This document shows, piece after piece, positions 1 to 11,463 of a DNA stretch of 64,000 nucleotides. Source of the DNA: Pocillopora verrucosa (Eukaryota; Cnidaria; Anthozoa; Scleractinia; Pocilloporidae); the NCBI RefSeq assembly GCF_036669915.1, contig NC_089325.1, positions 16,377,378 to 16,441,377 of the forward strand. The letters run 5' to 3'. Under the pieces are notes generated by a model that saw only the letters and a program-made list of their open reading frames with translations, made no database searches and was not told where the DNA came from. Position numbers and translations under genes: made by a program. Every line of letters begins with the position of its first letter. The stretch's first letter is position 1.

Positions 1-107
1 TAACGGAAGAAGGATTGAAAAAGAATTTTCTATCTCGGTACTGATAGAGTCTTGGTACTTAATATTTTCTTTTAAACCAAATCAAGCTATGAACCGTTCT
101 AACTTAC

Positions 108-505
108 CTTGAGCACTTTGACAGGCGTAGGCATAACCCCTTGTGCACCCCACATTTAGTAATGTCAGGGTGGACCCAGACAACGCTATACAATTTTCTT
201 CCTTATCCCTTATCTGTGGGATATCCAGCTCGAAACAGATATGGTCAATTGATATTCCATCAATCCATGACCAGCTGCTCAAATATTCCTTACAGCCCGA
301 CGAAGAAGCGTATATGGCCACTTCACACCGTTGATTAGAAGTGAGCCGACTCTTTCAAAGTTTTCCTTAGTGTTGATAACCGCTAAGCTGCTGTTTTGGG
401 TTAAGCAGTCCCACTGGGCATCCTCCCAAATAAGACGAAGAGAGGTGACTATCTTATAGCAGCGATCCTCTGCTAATGAATACCCTTGTTTGCAGGTTCT
501 GTTGG
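108..505 (-). pseudogene. C-type lectin-like domain exon with internal frameshift (lectin gene, third visible exon)
   Basis: Read on the minus strand, the exon follows a TTTTTTAG acceptor (exon starts at 505) and ends before a GTAAGT donor (exon ends at 108). The first half encodes the start of a CTLD: RCYKIVTSLRLIWEDAQWDC, then LAVINTKENFE. The second half, in another frame, encodes the CTLD end with WSWIDG, then cysteines and YAYACQS. The first frame meets a TGA at 279-281, so the frame changes somewhere between about 279 and 345. A phase 1-1 exon should be a multiple of three, but this one is 398 nt, which supports a one-base loss (or two-base gain). It follows the CTLD exon at 626-1084 and belongs to the same gene. 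Either this domain is broken in the genome or the assembly has an error. CTLDs of this kind are extracellular recognition modules; the ligand is unknown. Confidence 0.7.
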
Positions 506-625
506 CTAAAAAATTGGTCTATGAAGTCTTTTAGCCTCAATACTCCTCAGTTCATTAAGACACTCTTTAAACTTGCAATGTTTCATTGACAACGACAATT
601 TATAGAAACAATCCCTAATACTTAC

Positions 626-1084
626 TCAATGGAGACTCGCATATGTAAGCCCTTCTTATCTTATTGCAGGGCCTTGCTGCTAACCACCAACCACAGCCTC
701 TGTCAAACCACCTCTTTCTGAAATCCTCGATCACTCCACATCTTCCATGAATTGTTTTTGGTTCTCCGCTCCCCCAGAGAGCTGGATTAACCTCAGTACC
801 GTCAAGCCATTTCCAATGAGGGTTGAAATACTCCCGTGATCCTAAAAAAAGAGGTCTACGGATACTAACTCTAGCTTGGTAGTACATGGATAGTAGTCCG
901 TTTAAGTCTGCTTTATCTCGTACGATCATGAGGTCCGCTCCTTTCTCGTTACATTTCTCACGCGCCTTTCTCCAAAAGGTCACTCCAACTTCATCATCAT
1001 AATCGAGACGAGCTGGATCCTTTTTCATGAAAACGCAACTGCTTTTTAGACGGAACCACCCAGAAGGACACCATCCTTTTCGCA
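626..1084 (-). CDS. C-type lectin-like domain exon (lectin gene, second visible exon)
   Basis: The exon starts after a TTATCTTAG acceptor and ends at a GTAAGT donor (620-625), phase 1-1, 459 nt. The translation has the CTLD signature in order: GWCPSGWFRLKSSC at the start, W and A-x3-C in helix 1 followed by GADL, LFLGS, WKWLDGTEVNPALWGSGEP, RCGVIED, then paired cysteines ending AYICES. The calcium/sugar motif is altered: EPK replaces EPN, and WFD stands where WND is usual, so classical mannose-type binding is doubtful. The exon lies between an FN2 exon upstream and a second CTLD exon downstream, an order also seen in mannose-receptor-type proteins. It is probably secreted or cell-surface. Confidence 0.85.
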
Positions 1085-1686
1085 CTAAGATAAGAACAAT
1101 AGAGATTAATGAAGCAACAAACGTTCATTTAGCTTTTTTTTTCTTTTTTTTTCAGTAAAGAGAGCTTGTAGATGGAAACTAATTCACATTTAGAATATGA
1201 AAGGCCAAATTCCGATTTGGAAGGCGTAACTTCAAGTTGTAAAAGTGACGTTATCTTTATGGGAGATAATTTGTTAGCGTGCAACACAAATATTTAGGAC
1301 AGGGTTTACGCTAGACAGTAATTGTCGTCAAGGCCTTTTTTCGTCTTACCCCCCTCATATTTCGCCTTCGGGCGGATAGTACAAAGCATTGCATCAATAC
1401 ATCTCGCAATCGTGGCCCAATGTTAACAAATAAATGCTAAGTCATATGCAAAAGATGAAAGTGGGATCTAAAAATGGTTTATTCTAATGCTCTAACTCTA
1501 ACATCTAAATTAGATGCTATCACCACTCTATCGGAATTGCAGTAAACTTTAAGCTCATCAAAAACGTTGTAAATTCACTTAAATCTATTCATCTACATGA
1601 CCTCCACACACATAAGGACACTCTTTCGCGATAAGAAGCTAAAAGAGGGAGTATATTAATTAAAAATGAGATTAAGAGCTACCCAC

Positions 1687-1851
1687 ATTCGCAGTATTCC
1701 CGTTGTCCGTCTTGCGTAAAATTGGAAGTTGTGGCACACCAGGGTCTCCAGGCTGACCCATCAACCGTACACTCGTTGTATTGTGTGCCATTGTACTCAA
1801 ATGGAAACACGCAACACTTTCCCGATGGAAGGAGAAATGTGGAACACCCTT
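1687..1851 (-). CDS. Fibronectin type II domain exon (lectin gene, first visible exon)
   Basis: This exon is not a long ORF, but the minus-strand translation is a clear FN2 module: CCVFPFEYNGTQYNEC, then W-x2-WCATT and REYCEC. It lies between a CAACAG acceptor (exon starts at 1851) and a GTGGGT donor (1681-1686), giving 165 nt in phase 1-1, which joins in frame to the CTLD exon starting at 1084. FN2 modules bind collagen or other matrix ligands in known proteins. The FN2-CTLD order and symmetrical phase 1 introns fit an exon-shuffled extracellular lectin. Exons 5' of this one (higher coordinates) were not identified. Confidence 0.85.
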
Positions 1852-4800
1852 CTGTTGGTTATGTAAATTGAAACGAAAAAGGTCAAGACATTATTTTCGA
1901 ACCTGATTGTTCAGCAAAAAAAAGATTGAAATCAGAATTATACTAAAGTAGTTTGGTCATGTGCTTTGTTGTTGACTACAAATTAATTCAATGTACCTTT
2001 GGTCAGGCTTCTTGAAATCCATAAAGCCCAATTTTTTCTTGTTGATTTGAAATTTTTACTCCTTTTATTGATTGTAATGGTTTGTTTGAGCTGTGTGCAA
2101 AGGCATATTTGCATTCATGCTCTCCTGTCGTTAAGTTTCCTGTTCTACAAAGCTGATGTTGTCCCTTGCTGTGAGTGGTGTTTGCGTATCTCCGTCGTTT
2201 CTTTCGTGCTTTTCTTTGACACCGCATAAAGATTTTCACTTTATGCTCTCCTCTACCTGATAGCTTTTTGTCAATAATGATGTAAGGTTCCCTGTTTTTA
2301 GTTGGTTATTGAACTTTTCCTTTAAAGAAAAAAATAATTGCCCCAAACATATCTCGAAGTCTTACTTCTCCTTCATTCTCATGCGCCTAGACTTTTTTAA
2401 TTGAATTTCATATTTTTAGAAGCGGGATTGAAAGATGGGACTCAACTATTGTATAACTAGATAACTTGCGCTGTTGGAAATAATTTTTTTTAGATCTATC
2501 AATTTTAATCCTTAGTTAATTCTTTTCTTTAATTTTACTCACTTGTAGCTGAGAAGGTAGTCACTAGAGACATGGTTATAATGACAACACTTTGAAAAAC
2601 AAAGCAAATCTGGTGACCACTTGGCATTTTCAATTATTGGCTGCTTCAATTCGCTGAAAAAAAAATCATAACAATTATATGCAACCGTTGATTCAGCTCT
2701 CTTCAGTTGTTTTGGCTTGTATTAAACATCACAGTTGGTTTCACCGCCAACTCTAACAAAATAGAGAATCCCTTTTGGCACCTGTTTCTCCTAAGAAAAG
2801 CGATTAAATTTATCCGTGAAAGATTTCTATCACCGAGAATTGGAGGCCGATTAAACGAAGGCTATAAAAAGTGTGAAGAACGAAATAAAACTCAATTCTG
2901 TCGCTTAACACTATTTAAATACCATCGAAAATCCTACTTCGCAGTTTATTATTTTATAATTCCAGGCTGTTGCTCTAATGTGAAAATAACTTTCTTGGGG
3001 AATTTCCACTATCAGTGAGCTTCAGATCAATAAGCAAAAAAATTCTGTCATGCAAAGGAACACGACGGTGTTGATTACGCTGAAAATCTGTAAATTACAT
3101 TATCATATTAACAAATAACCTAGTCAGTCTTTAATCAAATTCGTTCCTTCAAGTCACCTGCTACAACACAGTTGACATTTTTGTCATGGCGGTCACGTAG
3201 CGCGTTGAAAGTTTGTGGAGACATTTTATGTAATAATTTCCAACATTATCCATTTCTTTTCACCTTGCTAATTCTTAATACTTTTTTTTCGTATTTACAT
3301 TGTTTCATCTATCATCTCTTTCAGGGTTCACACTTGGAAAACGAAGAGCGCATCGAGACCTTCGCATTTACACTCGAATCTGATTCATAAGCAACAATTT
3401 TATATGAACGCATACGTGACCAGGTCCTTTTTTGCTCATACCTACTGTTTGCAACTTGGGAGTAAATATAGTTTTCCATCAGAGGGTATTACAAATTAGA
3501 AACTTTAAATTCAGTAATTTACCTTTGAGTTTCTTATCGCTTGTGATACTGAAAAGAGTGGAAGAGTAAGTGTTGAAGGCGAAACACGATAGCTTGTTTC
3601 TTTAAAAGCTTTCCTGCATCTCGACGCAGCCTTTCATATTCCGGGTTCAGCTTCAAGATCTGTAGGTTTTATATGATTTCTTTCGTTCCTTGTCACAAAC
3701 TAAAGCTACGCCTTTCCCTATAGATACCAGGATTAGACTTCTGATAAGAGCACAAGTAACGGACAAGCTTTTGACAGCTCCATCTGACTGACGTAAAAGG
3801 TGATTATCACTTAAGAATGAAAACGTTGAAAAATACGTCACTTAGCTCACGCAATCATTAAATTTAGAAGAATTCCTTACTTCTTGGAAATCTGTAGTTT
3901 TTAGAACGAAAGCACAGTAGTTTTGCTTAATGTAGTCAAACTCTTCGGTCTTTTTTCAGTCATAATTCATGATTAATCAGTGTATAGGAAATATTGTTCG
4001 CGTAGATAGTAACTCTTTGTGTGGCACGTGAGGAAATAAAAATAAAAATGAAACAAAGATAAACTTTTAATTCGTGTGTGCATTGAAAATGGATTGATGC
4101 CAAGAAATCCTCGGAACTTTTAAACTAATAATTAATCGAGTCCAGATCACTTTCAGCATGTTATGTGCGGAGGCTTAAAGTTATTTAATTTTCACACAAA
4201 AAAACCGAAATTGATAATTTCATAAATTTCTTAATAAGGCACATTAGCATGCTAGGGTGACGAGCAGATGGGTCTTCATAATGTAGTAGGTTGAAAGATA
4301 ACTTGCTTCAATTGTACAGGTTGAGTGACTAAAATCATTCAATGCTTGCTTAAATTAAAAAGTCAGCAGTAAAGTTGGATTTGTCGTCTTATAAAACACC
4401 TTTAAAACAACGGGGTTTCATAATAATAAGAAAAAAAAAAGAAAGTTTAGAAATATTTGGGAAAATTTGAAATGTTGTGCCCTCCTAAATGAAAATTATA
4501 ACGAAAATATATATATTTTACTAGAGATCTATTCGTTTTACGCTTTTTATTATACAAACAAAGAAGTCGACATTTGTTTTCCTATTTAAAAAAACGGTAA
4601 ATTTTTTTTTCTTTAAAAAAAGCTGTTTTTTAAAAGACGAGAGCGTTGACATCAATCTTACTTAAAATTCAGTAGCTTTACTCTAATTTTGAATCACCTT
4701 AAAATAACAGTGGCTTTTTACTGCTAAATCTGAGTTATCGTCTTTTCTCTGTCGCTAGCCGGTTGACTTTCGCAAAGATGTAAACTGTTTTTAACATACC

Positions 4801-6180
4801 TTTCAGTCTAACAGCGAAAGCGTCAACTTCTCAATACTAACTTTTAATTTGACGTAAACGAGCAAACAGATTGAAACTAAAAACGCAAACGAAAGATAAG
4901 TTGAGTAAGATAAAAATTTCACAAACGAAAAGAAGTCCAAACATAATGAAAAGAGAAAATACCTACTTTGACAACGCCTTAAAAAAACAGCGATTGCAAA
5001 TACGTTTATGAAAAATATGTCTAGAACAGAAGAGTGCGGTAAGCGCGACTACTAGGAAAACCGACTGATAAAAGTATTGATGCTTAAGTCGTGTTCATTA
5101 CTGCGAATATCACTCTCATTAATTTATTAATCCGCAATTCGGATATGTGATATTCGTATATTCATAATCTTTCGGAAGTGATTATGGCAAAACGAATTGG
5201 GTTCAAATACAAGAGGACTTCGTAATTACGCGTGGTAGAAAAAAGTGCGGAAGTGTAGGTGTAACTGACAAAAACGATAACAACCTGAACTGAAAACCCT
5301 AACAAGGAGATATGAGGAAAGAAAAGAAAGAAAAGAAAGAATTAATAAATGGAAAATTCCAAAAGCTAGTTAGAGAGAGCGTGGGTGTTACATTCAAAAG
5401 GTACATCTTGCCTTGGTTTGGTTCTTATGTTGCGTCGTTTGGGCACGGTGCTTTCCATGGCCAACACCGAATGAAAGCTATCAAAAAAAAGTTGGTACAA
5501 ATTCTCTGTATAGCTGAATGAAACTGACTGACTCACAGTACAAACTGTTTGAATAAGTACACTTTTTGCCTCGCATGTATTATTAAAACAAGTCAAAAGA
5601 CGCTAAGGAAAAAAAGAAAATCCGAGGTTTTTAAATTCGTTTTAAGTAGTGTACAATTTGATATGATTTGTGCCTAAAATAGAGAGACTTGAATACAGTC
5701 CTAGGAGCCCCAGTAAGATGTCGCGACTTATTTTGGTTTCAGTATGTAAGTAAACCAATATATATTTTATGTATAATTTTCAAACGGCAAATAAAAAGCA
5801 ATTCCTCTACAGATTTTTCTCGCTCTTCTGCAAAGAATTAGAACCTATTTTTCTCAGAATACTCGAGTAACCTCCCTCTGACATAACCATAAAGAGAATC
5901 ACTTTTTACGAAAACAGAGAAACATATAATCGCTCTTTTTTTTTAAATAATTTTTAAGTGCGAGCGAGTTTCCAGTAATTCCCAGTTTCCGTAGATGTAT
6001 AACGTAAACACCCATCTCGTCTTCAACAAGTTAAACAATTGAAAGATGTGTTCCAATCTTACATATAGATGTAAATGAGCTAATACCACTTTTCAGAAAG
6101 CCGTCTCATTAACTCAAAATATTCTTTCAAATAAATACTCAACTAAAAAAAATTTCACACCTCAGTTTTCACCGTTCTAT
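1852..6180. other. Intergenic or intron sequence, no gene recognised
   Basis: This is AT-rich sequence with only short random-looking reading frames on both strands. It may include 5' introns of the lectin gene. No splice-bounded domain, RNA gene or clear terminal repeat was recognised. Confidence 0.4.
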
Positions 6181-6182
6181 TA

Positions 6183-6542
6183 AAAAGGCTGGTGGTTTTC
6201 TCGAAGGGAAAAAATTGAGATTTATTTACATGCAATTTCAAAGGTTCACAACTTTGTCTCATTATAGACGAAGTCCCACAGTCACTTTGTTCACAAAACT
6301 GCATCTACTGAACTGATATTTACAATTTAGGTACAATTAAATAAAAAATTCCTCCTTAACTTCCTACTCTCCTATGGAAAAAAGGTGGTGGTTTGCTCGA
6401 AGGAAAAACATTGAAAGTTTTCATACATGCAATTTTGAAGGTTCACAACATTTCTCATTACAGACGGAGTCCCGCAGTCAGTCATTATGCTCATAACATC
6501 GCGCATGAAATTGAACACGTATTTACAATTCAATCACAACAT
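6183..6542. repeat. Imperfect tandem duplication, unit about 196 bp
   Basis: Two successive copies share the same order of blocks: a GGTGGT start, CTCGAAGG, ACATGCAATTT, GGTTCACAAC, TCTCATTA, CAGACG/AGACGA, GTCCC(A/G)CAGTCA and ATTTACAATT. Copy 1 runs from about 6183 to 6345 and copy 2 from about 6379 to 6542. Divergence is substantial, so the duplication is old. No coding function is seen. Confidence 0.7.
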
Positions 6543-6639
6543 AAAGTTATAGATGAAACCATTTTAAAATATCATTGATTTTAGAAAAAATCTGTTTAAT
6601 TTTCCCAAAGAGAAAAATTTCAAGTTTCTCCACTACTCA

Positions 6640-7335
6640 ATTTCAGGTAAGAGATACTTGAGGTTCAGCTCCGAGCAACTTAAACGCTCGTATTGAACAA
6701 ACGTGTCTTAAACAAAAAGTTTTAATATAAATTAACATTTACTATTAATAGTTACCACTCCAAAGAAGAGACCTTACTTGTAACCAGTGAGCCCAATTTT
6801 ATTTTTCAGCCATGGCTCTAATGGCGAACGGCAACGAAGACGTACAGAGAGGTTTGGATCACGAAGCTTGCGCTATGTTATGATTATAGATTAATCATAT
6901 CTTTTATTTACCTTTGAAAACCAATATATGAATATTGCAGACGTCATGGGTTCAAATTCCGTACAGACCTGAATTTTTTTTTCAGGCCTTATTTTCACTA
7001 CCGCTCAAGTAGTGCTTATTACAACGAAGTCATGTCTTTAGCCGCAGTTCGCATACATGATTTTCATATATTCACAGTCAGTCAATACCAAAACGATTTT
7101 ATCTTTGATTTATTTCCATGTTTTGCATCGAACTAATCACCTGTTCATATCAGCAACTGTTTTCCTTTGTTCAGTTAAATTAAAGCTATTTAAATCGAGT
7201 TGTACTGTGAATGTTGTTTGCAGTAACACAGGAACACACTTGATGTAAAGATGATGCGAGAAATTTATAATTTTCACTAAACTACACGAAGCAACTGTTA
7301 ACATACTCATGTTGATCTGGGATAAATGGACAACT
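6640..7335 (+). repeat. Dispersed duplication, copy A
   Basis: This copy is collinear with 9766-10300. Shared blocks include GTTATGATTATA/GTTATAATTATA, GATTTTATCTTTGATTT, GTTCATATCAGCAA and ACACTTGATGTAAAGATGATGCGAGAAATTTATAATTTTCA. Copy A carries about 165 extra bases (about 6920-7085) that are absent from copy B. Confidence 0.75.
6920..7085 (+). mobile_element. Short repeat insertion within duplication copy A, SINE- or MITE-like
   Basis: The insert separates sequences that are contiguous in the paralogous copy at 9766-10300. It contains GGGTTCAAATTCCG, which resembles the B box of a tRNA-derived promoter, then a CCTGAA-T8-TTCAGG hairpin. Related ATATATGAAT and ATTTTCATATATT sequences lie near its two ends in inverted orientation. 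A clear A box and target-site duplication were not found, so SINE versus MITE is undecided. Confidence 0.45.
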
Positions 7336-7812
7336 TTTTTCCAGTAAAACTTAAATTTTGTCACCGTAACGGCCAGTAATAAGCCAAAATTTGACTAAGC
7401 GTTTCTCGTTAACTTTGAAGATTTAGGAAACGTGTCTGAAATGGTAGCAGAAACATCGGAAGCGTCTAAAGATCAACAAAACGAAAGTGCTACCAATGAA
7501 AACAACCTCTTCGAAAATTTATCCGAGCTTGATTTAGAAAGATACTTGAGGCTAAACAATCAAACAAGACCAAGAAAAATGCTCACGGGTGTGTTTCTAC
7601 GTCCAAGGGCGAGTTTTAAATTTAAATTGATATCTTTTTCTTGCATGGTTAAAAATAAACATATGAAATGTTGCAACCTGACAAGATAAACAATCAACAG
7701 AAACAATAGGATTTTGCAATCCAATTTTGTCTTAACTGATACAAATTCTGTCACAAATACAAGTTTTGTTTTGACAATAAATCGATTTATTGCCCTATTT
7801 TCTTGTAATTTA

Positions 7813-8897
7813 TTGCATGGTGCAAAGAGAAAAACATCCAAACGGAGCTGGAAAACATGATGATCGGTCAACTCGATGCAAATATCCGAGATTTTATGCA
7901 GAGGCCAGGAAAAAAGATGGCGACACATATGAGAAAAAGACCCGTCTTAGTTTCCGTCACGGCATCGAAAGATACCTAAATTAGCCAAAGTTCTCCAAAA
8001 GTCTAAAGATGTCAACAGATCCGAGATCTACCAGATCAAATAAGATACTTAACGCTTTACTTGATGAACCGAAGAAGCTCGGCAAAGAAAACAGCCAGCA
8101 CAAGCCTACGCTGGAAGATGAAGAACTGGAGAAGCTAAAATCAACAGATGCGCTCTCTCACAACAATCCTCTTTCCCTCCTAGCAAATGTCTGGTTTCAT
8201 ATTGTTTTTTACTTCTGCAGACGAGGCCGTGAAAGGCAACGAGAGCTGCATAAATCCAGCCACAAACTGGAAGTCGATGGGAGCGGGAGAAATTACGTGA
8301 CCATGGCGTATGATGAAGTGTCTAAAAATCATTCCGGTGGCCTGAAAGATACCAGAAACACAAATGTATGAAATGGACAGTCCAAACGATGGCAATAAAG
8401 CTGTGAAGCTCTATCTTTCCAAACTCAACCCTAAAAGTTCTGCATTTTTCCAGTAACCCAGCCGAAACTGGGCGCCTTCCGATCCCGTGTCGTACGACAG
8501 CAAGGCGCACGGCATCAATGATATTGACAACATGATGAAAGAAATTAGTCAAGCAGCTTAGCTGTCAAGAGTTTACACCAACCACTCGGTCTGTACCACA
8601 GCAATCACCCTCTGGTCGAATGCTGAAGTCCGTAACCGCCATATCATGGCGATTTCCGGCTCATTACAATTCACGTCCTTCAACCATCAGCTTCTGCACT
8701 GCAGCGAAGTCCTTTCCAGCCGTATCCAAGGGTCCAAGGCATTAGTTTCGGTTCAGAAATCGACCCATAGTGCTGCTAAGTCTACTAAAGTCGTAGGAAA
8801 CCAGCATTTGAGGCCAATGTCGTGTAATTTCGACTCCATTTTCAGCAAATGCACGACTCAGAATGTGCACGTCGTGGTCTCTTCGGCGAACCCTTAA
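7813..8897 (+). pseudogene. Crypton/DUF3504-type tyrosine recombinase, degenerate
   Basis: Read across frames, the translation follows the family that includes domesticated KIAA1958-like proteins. The N-terminal part has WCKEKNIQTELENM, then QLDANIRDF, a frame change, YAEARKKDGDTYEKK and FRHGIERYLN. An in-frame TAG follows at 7982-7984, then MSTDPRSTRSNKILNALL (8009 on) and NPLSLLANVWFHIVFYFCRR. There is a frame change at about 8363, a TAA after NPKSSAFFQ, and a TAG after MKEISQAA. The catalytic region YTNHSVCTTAITLWSNA should carry HxxR, but the arginine is cysteine here. The next block reads ISGS where ISGH is expected. The C-terminus SSANP ends at TAA 8895-8897. Missing catalytic residues, three stops and two frameshifts make this a dead copy. 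A short open stretch at 7432-7590 could be an upstream exon but was not recognised. Confidence 0.75.
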
Positions 8898-9500
8898 AAA
8901 TGACTCGTAAAATCCCAGACTTTTTAAAGGCTGCATTATTTTAAAATGAATAAACTTAGAAGAAATTTCTTCCTTGACTTCTGAGCCAAGTATTTTGAGC
9001 TGGACGGCTTATGAGTGGTATTTTGATAAACTAATTTTTTCACTCGCAAATCTCAGCGCATAAAAATAATTGTATTTAAAAAGGGAGTCGTTCTATTTTT
9101 AGTATGCAACTGTACGGGAGGGTACTAGGTAAATTGATCACTACAGAAAAGGCAATTTTTCAGGGTGAAAAATGCCTCGCTACGTGATAAAAGTGATGGA
9201 CGATGTCTAACGTGCGTCAATCCAATTCGGGATGCACGCGGATAGTTGGGAGCGTGAAGGTAGTGTAAGAGATGCCCGAGGCGCAGCAGAGACTCTCTCT
9301 ATCTACCATTCCTTAACTGGCCAAGTTTTGAAATTAGTTGTCTATAGATGCCATTATAACATAGCTAGTAAATTTGTCTAATCACATTCAATTGCGCGAG
9401 CATGATTCATATTCCTATTGTGCACGCTCTTGACGTCAGCAAACAAATCCCTCGAGAAAAAAAATTTCCATCGGGTTGAAAATGTTATAAAAAAATTGGG
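8898..9500. other. Non-coding stretch, nothing recognised
   Basis: No coding similarity or clear repeat boundary is visible between the recombinase pseudogene and the foldback at 9501. Confidence 0.4.
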
Positions 9501-9658
9501 TCATGCGTCAGCTGTACGTTCGTCTACATATGAAGCACTTGGGAAGTTTGGAGAGCACTCGAGAAGCTAGAATTGCTCGAGGCTACCCCTCATCTTTCGA
9601 GCTCTCCAAACTTCCCAAGTGCTTCATATCTCGATGAACGCATGCTGACGTATGAACC
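9501..9658. repeat. Foldback (inverted repeat) element
   Basis: Arms at about 9501-9556 and 9601-9658 are inverted copies. The core ATGAAGCACTTGGGAAGTTT pairs without mismatch to its reverse complement in the second arm, and outer parts such as GCGTCAGC/GCTGACG pair imperfectly. The loop holds TCGAG-rich sequence. It resembles a small MITE. A further related TATCGAGATATGGATGAACGC follows at about 9705. Confidence 0.75.
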
Positions 9659-9765
9659 AATTGCTAATTGGAGATTTTACAATAGGTTCCTGCTAAGCTT
9701 GCGAATATCGAGATATGGATGAACGCAGCCAGTTGGGTAGCAAGAGAGTTCTAAGTGTAAAATTT

Positions 9766-10300
9766 ACTCGAGGCGCAGCCCCAAGCAACTCTTTCGCTTG
9801 TATTGGACAATCTTGTCTTAACAAAATTTTTAATATTCACAAACATTATTTACCAGTCCAGGAAAGAGGCTAAACTTTTCCCCACTTGTAGCCAGCAAGT
9901 CCAGTTTTCGTTTTCCAGCCATGTTTGCATGGCGAGCAGTAAGAGAGCGGACAAAGAAATTTGGGCCATAATGGCTCAATAAGAATTTCATAGGAAAAGT
10001 GTGCGCTATGTTATAATTATAAATTATTCATATCAGTTATTTACATTTGACTACCAAAATGATTTTATCTTTGATTTCATTCCATGTTTTACATCAAGCT
10101 AACCACCAGTTCATATCAGCAAATGTTTCCCTTTTTTCAGTTAAAGTAAAACTATTTTAATTCAATAGTGTTGTGAAACTTTTTTGCAGTATTACATGAA
10201 TACACTTGATGTAAAGATGATGCGAGAAATTTATAATTTTCATTATAGTACCTGAAGCAGCTATTAAAATGCATATGTTGATCGCGGATGAATGGATCAA
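9766..10300 (+). repeat. Dispersed duplication, copy B
   Basis: This is the paralogue of 6640-7335 in the same orientation. It lacks the 165-base insert, so it probably keeps the pre-insertion state. Divergence is moderate. No reading frame is conserved between the copies. Confidence 0.75.
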
Positions 10301-11258
10301 CTTAAGGCCTAATGAAGACATACATGTATACTAAATTCAAAATGTTCTGTAGATTTCGGTTTGAAAAGATCATTTTAAACCTTGAAACTTAAGTTGAAGA
10401 GAATCAATTTTTTCCCCCACAATATCCTTAACTAAGGAAAAGGAAGAATTTCAGATGAGCCAGGAAAGCATGAGAAGATAAGAGAATTTCTGCATCATCT
10501 GTTTATCAGTTGGCACACGCCGTTTCATCTCATTCAAAGCACAGTGTTGAGAGAAATTATATTGAAAAGGGAAAATATTCAAGCAATTAATAACCTAGTG
10601 TAGTGCCGGTAAAGCTTTGGAACTCTTTGATAAGCTTTATTCCAAACGTTACAATTGCATCAAAACAAAAAGATGCGGCTCGTTGAAATTTCCGGAGAAA
10701 CGGCAAGAGTGCATCCATGAAAACCCTATCAAAACCCTCAGATTTTCAGCTGTCATCCACCGTTTTTTTTATCCAAAACGTTGCCTCTTCAAAACTTTTT
10801 GTCGGCAAGTTCCCATTCAGGTGATACGTTGACGTAATTCGCGGTACTTGCGAGAAAGTGTCGTATAACGAGAAATGCACATAAAGTTGTTGAAAGACAG
10901 CGGTCGCTAATGGGGCGAGTTTTGGAATCGATCTTAGAATTGTTTTAATTTCTTTTCTGACAATAAGGTTGGAGATCAGAATAGTGCTGTAAAAAGTACA
11001 CTGTTGATTTGGACAGGTTGAAAGTTAACGGCTCCATTGCAAGCCAGCGAGGATAAGCATCAGTAGCTGTTTTACTTTCACTTTCAGATTTTCAACAGCA
11101 TTATAACACTATTTACCGCAAGGCCACGGCACTTTTAGAATTCGTTCGATCGTTCGATCAACCCAAATTTGAAGCAAGTGGCAAAATTTTAGTGGGCCTT
11201 GGAAGGCAATTGTGGAAACTTTGAAATTCAATGTAGACTTTCTGTTGCCTTGCTCAGT
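10301..11258. other. Non-coding stretch, nothing recognised
   Basis: Short frames only. No domain, RNA gene or repeat with definable ends was seen. Confidence 0.4.
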
Positions 11259-11463
11259 GCTAATTTGTCAAAAGTTATGGGTTTCCCGCTGAAGAGAAAT
11301 GATAATAATAGTCAAGCTGTAATTCTATTTTGCTGTCATTGTCTTTCCTCCGGTTTAGTATGCTAATTTTTCAAAAGTTGTGGGTTTCCTGCTGAAGGGA
11401 AATGAAAATAACAGTCAAGCTGTAGCTCTATTTCGCTGTCATTGTCTTTTCTCTGGTTTAGTA
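11259..11463. repeat. Two-copy tandem duplication, unit about 102 bp
   Basis: Copies at 11259-11360 and 11361-11463 align end to end from TGCTAATTT to GGTTTAGTA with scattered substitutions. The left copy matches GTCAAGCTGTAATTCTATTT and the right GTCAAGCTGTAGCTCTATTT. The copies are directly adjacent. Confidence 0.8.

Noticed and set aside
2003..2239. Two overlapping frames of about 76 codons on opposite strands as a possible lectin 5' exon
   Set aside because: No domain motif, no convincing splice sites, and composition is not coding-like.
6945..6975. tRNA gene at the GGGTTCAAATTCCG box
   Set aside because: No matching A box or cloverleaf; better explained as part of a short repeat.
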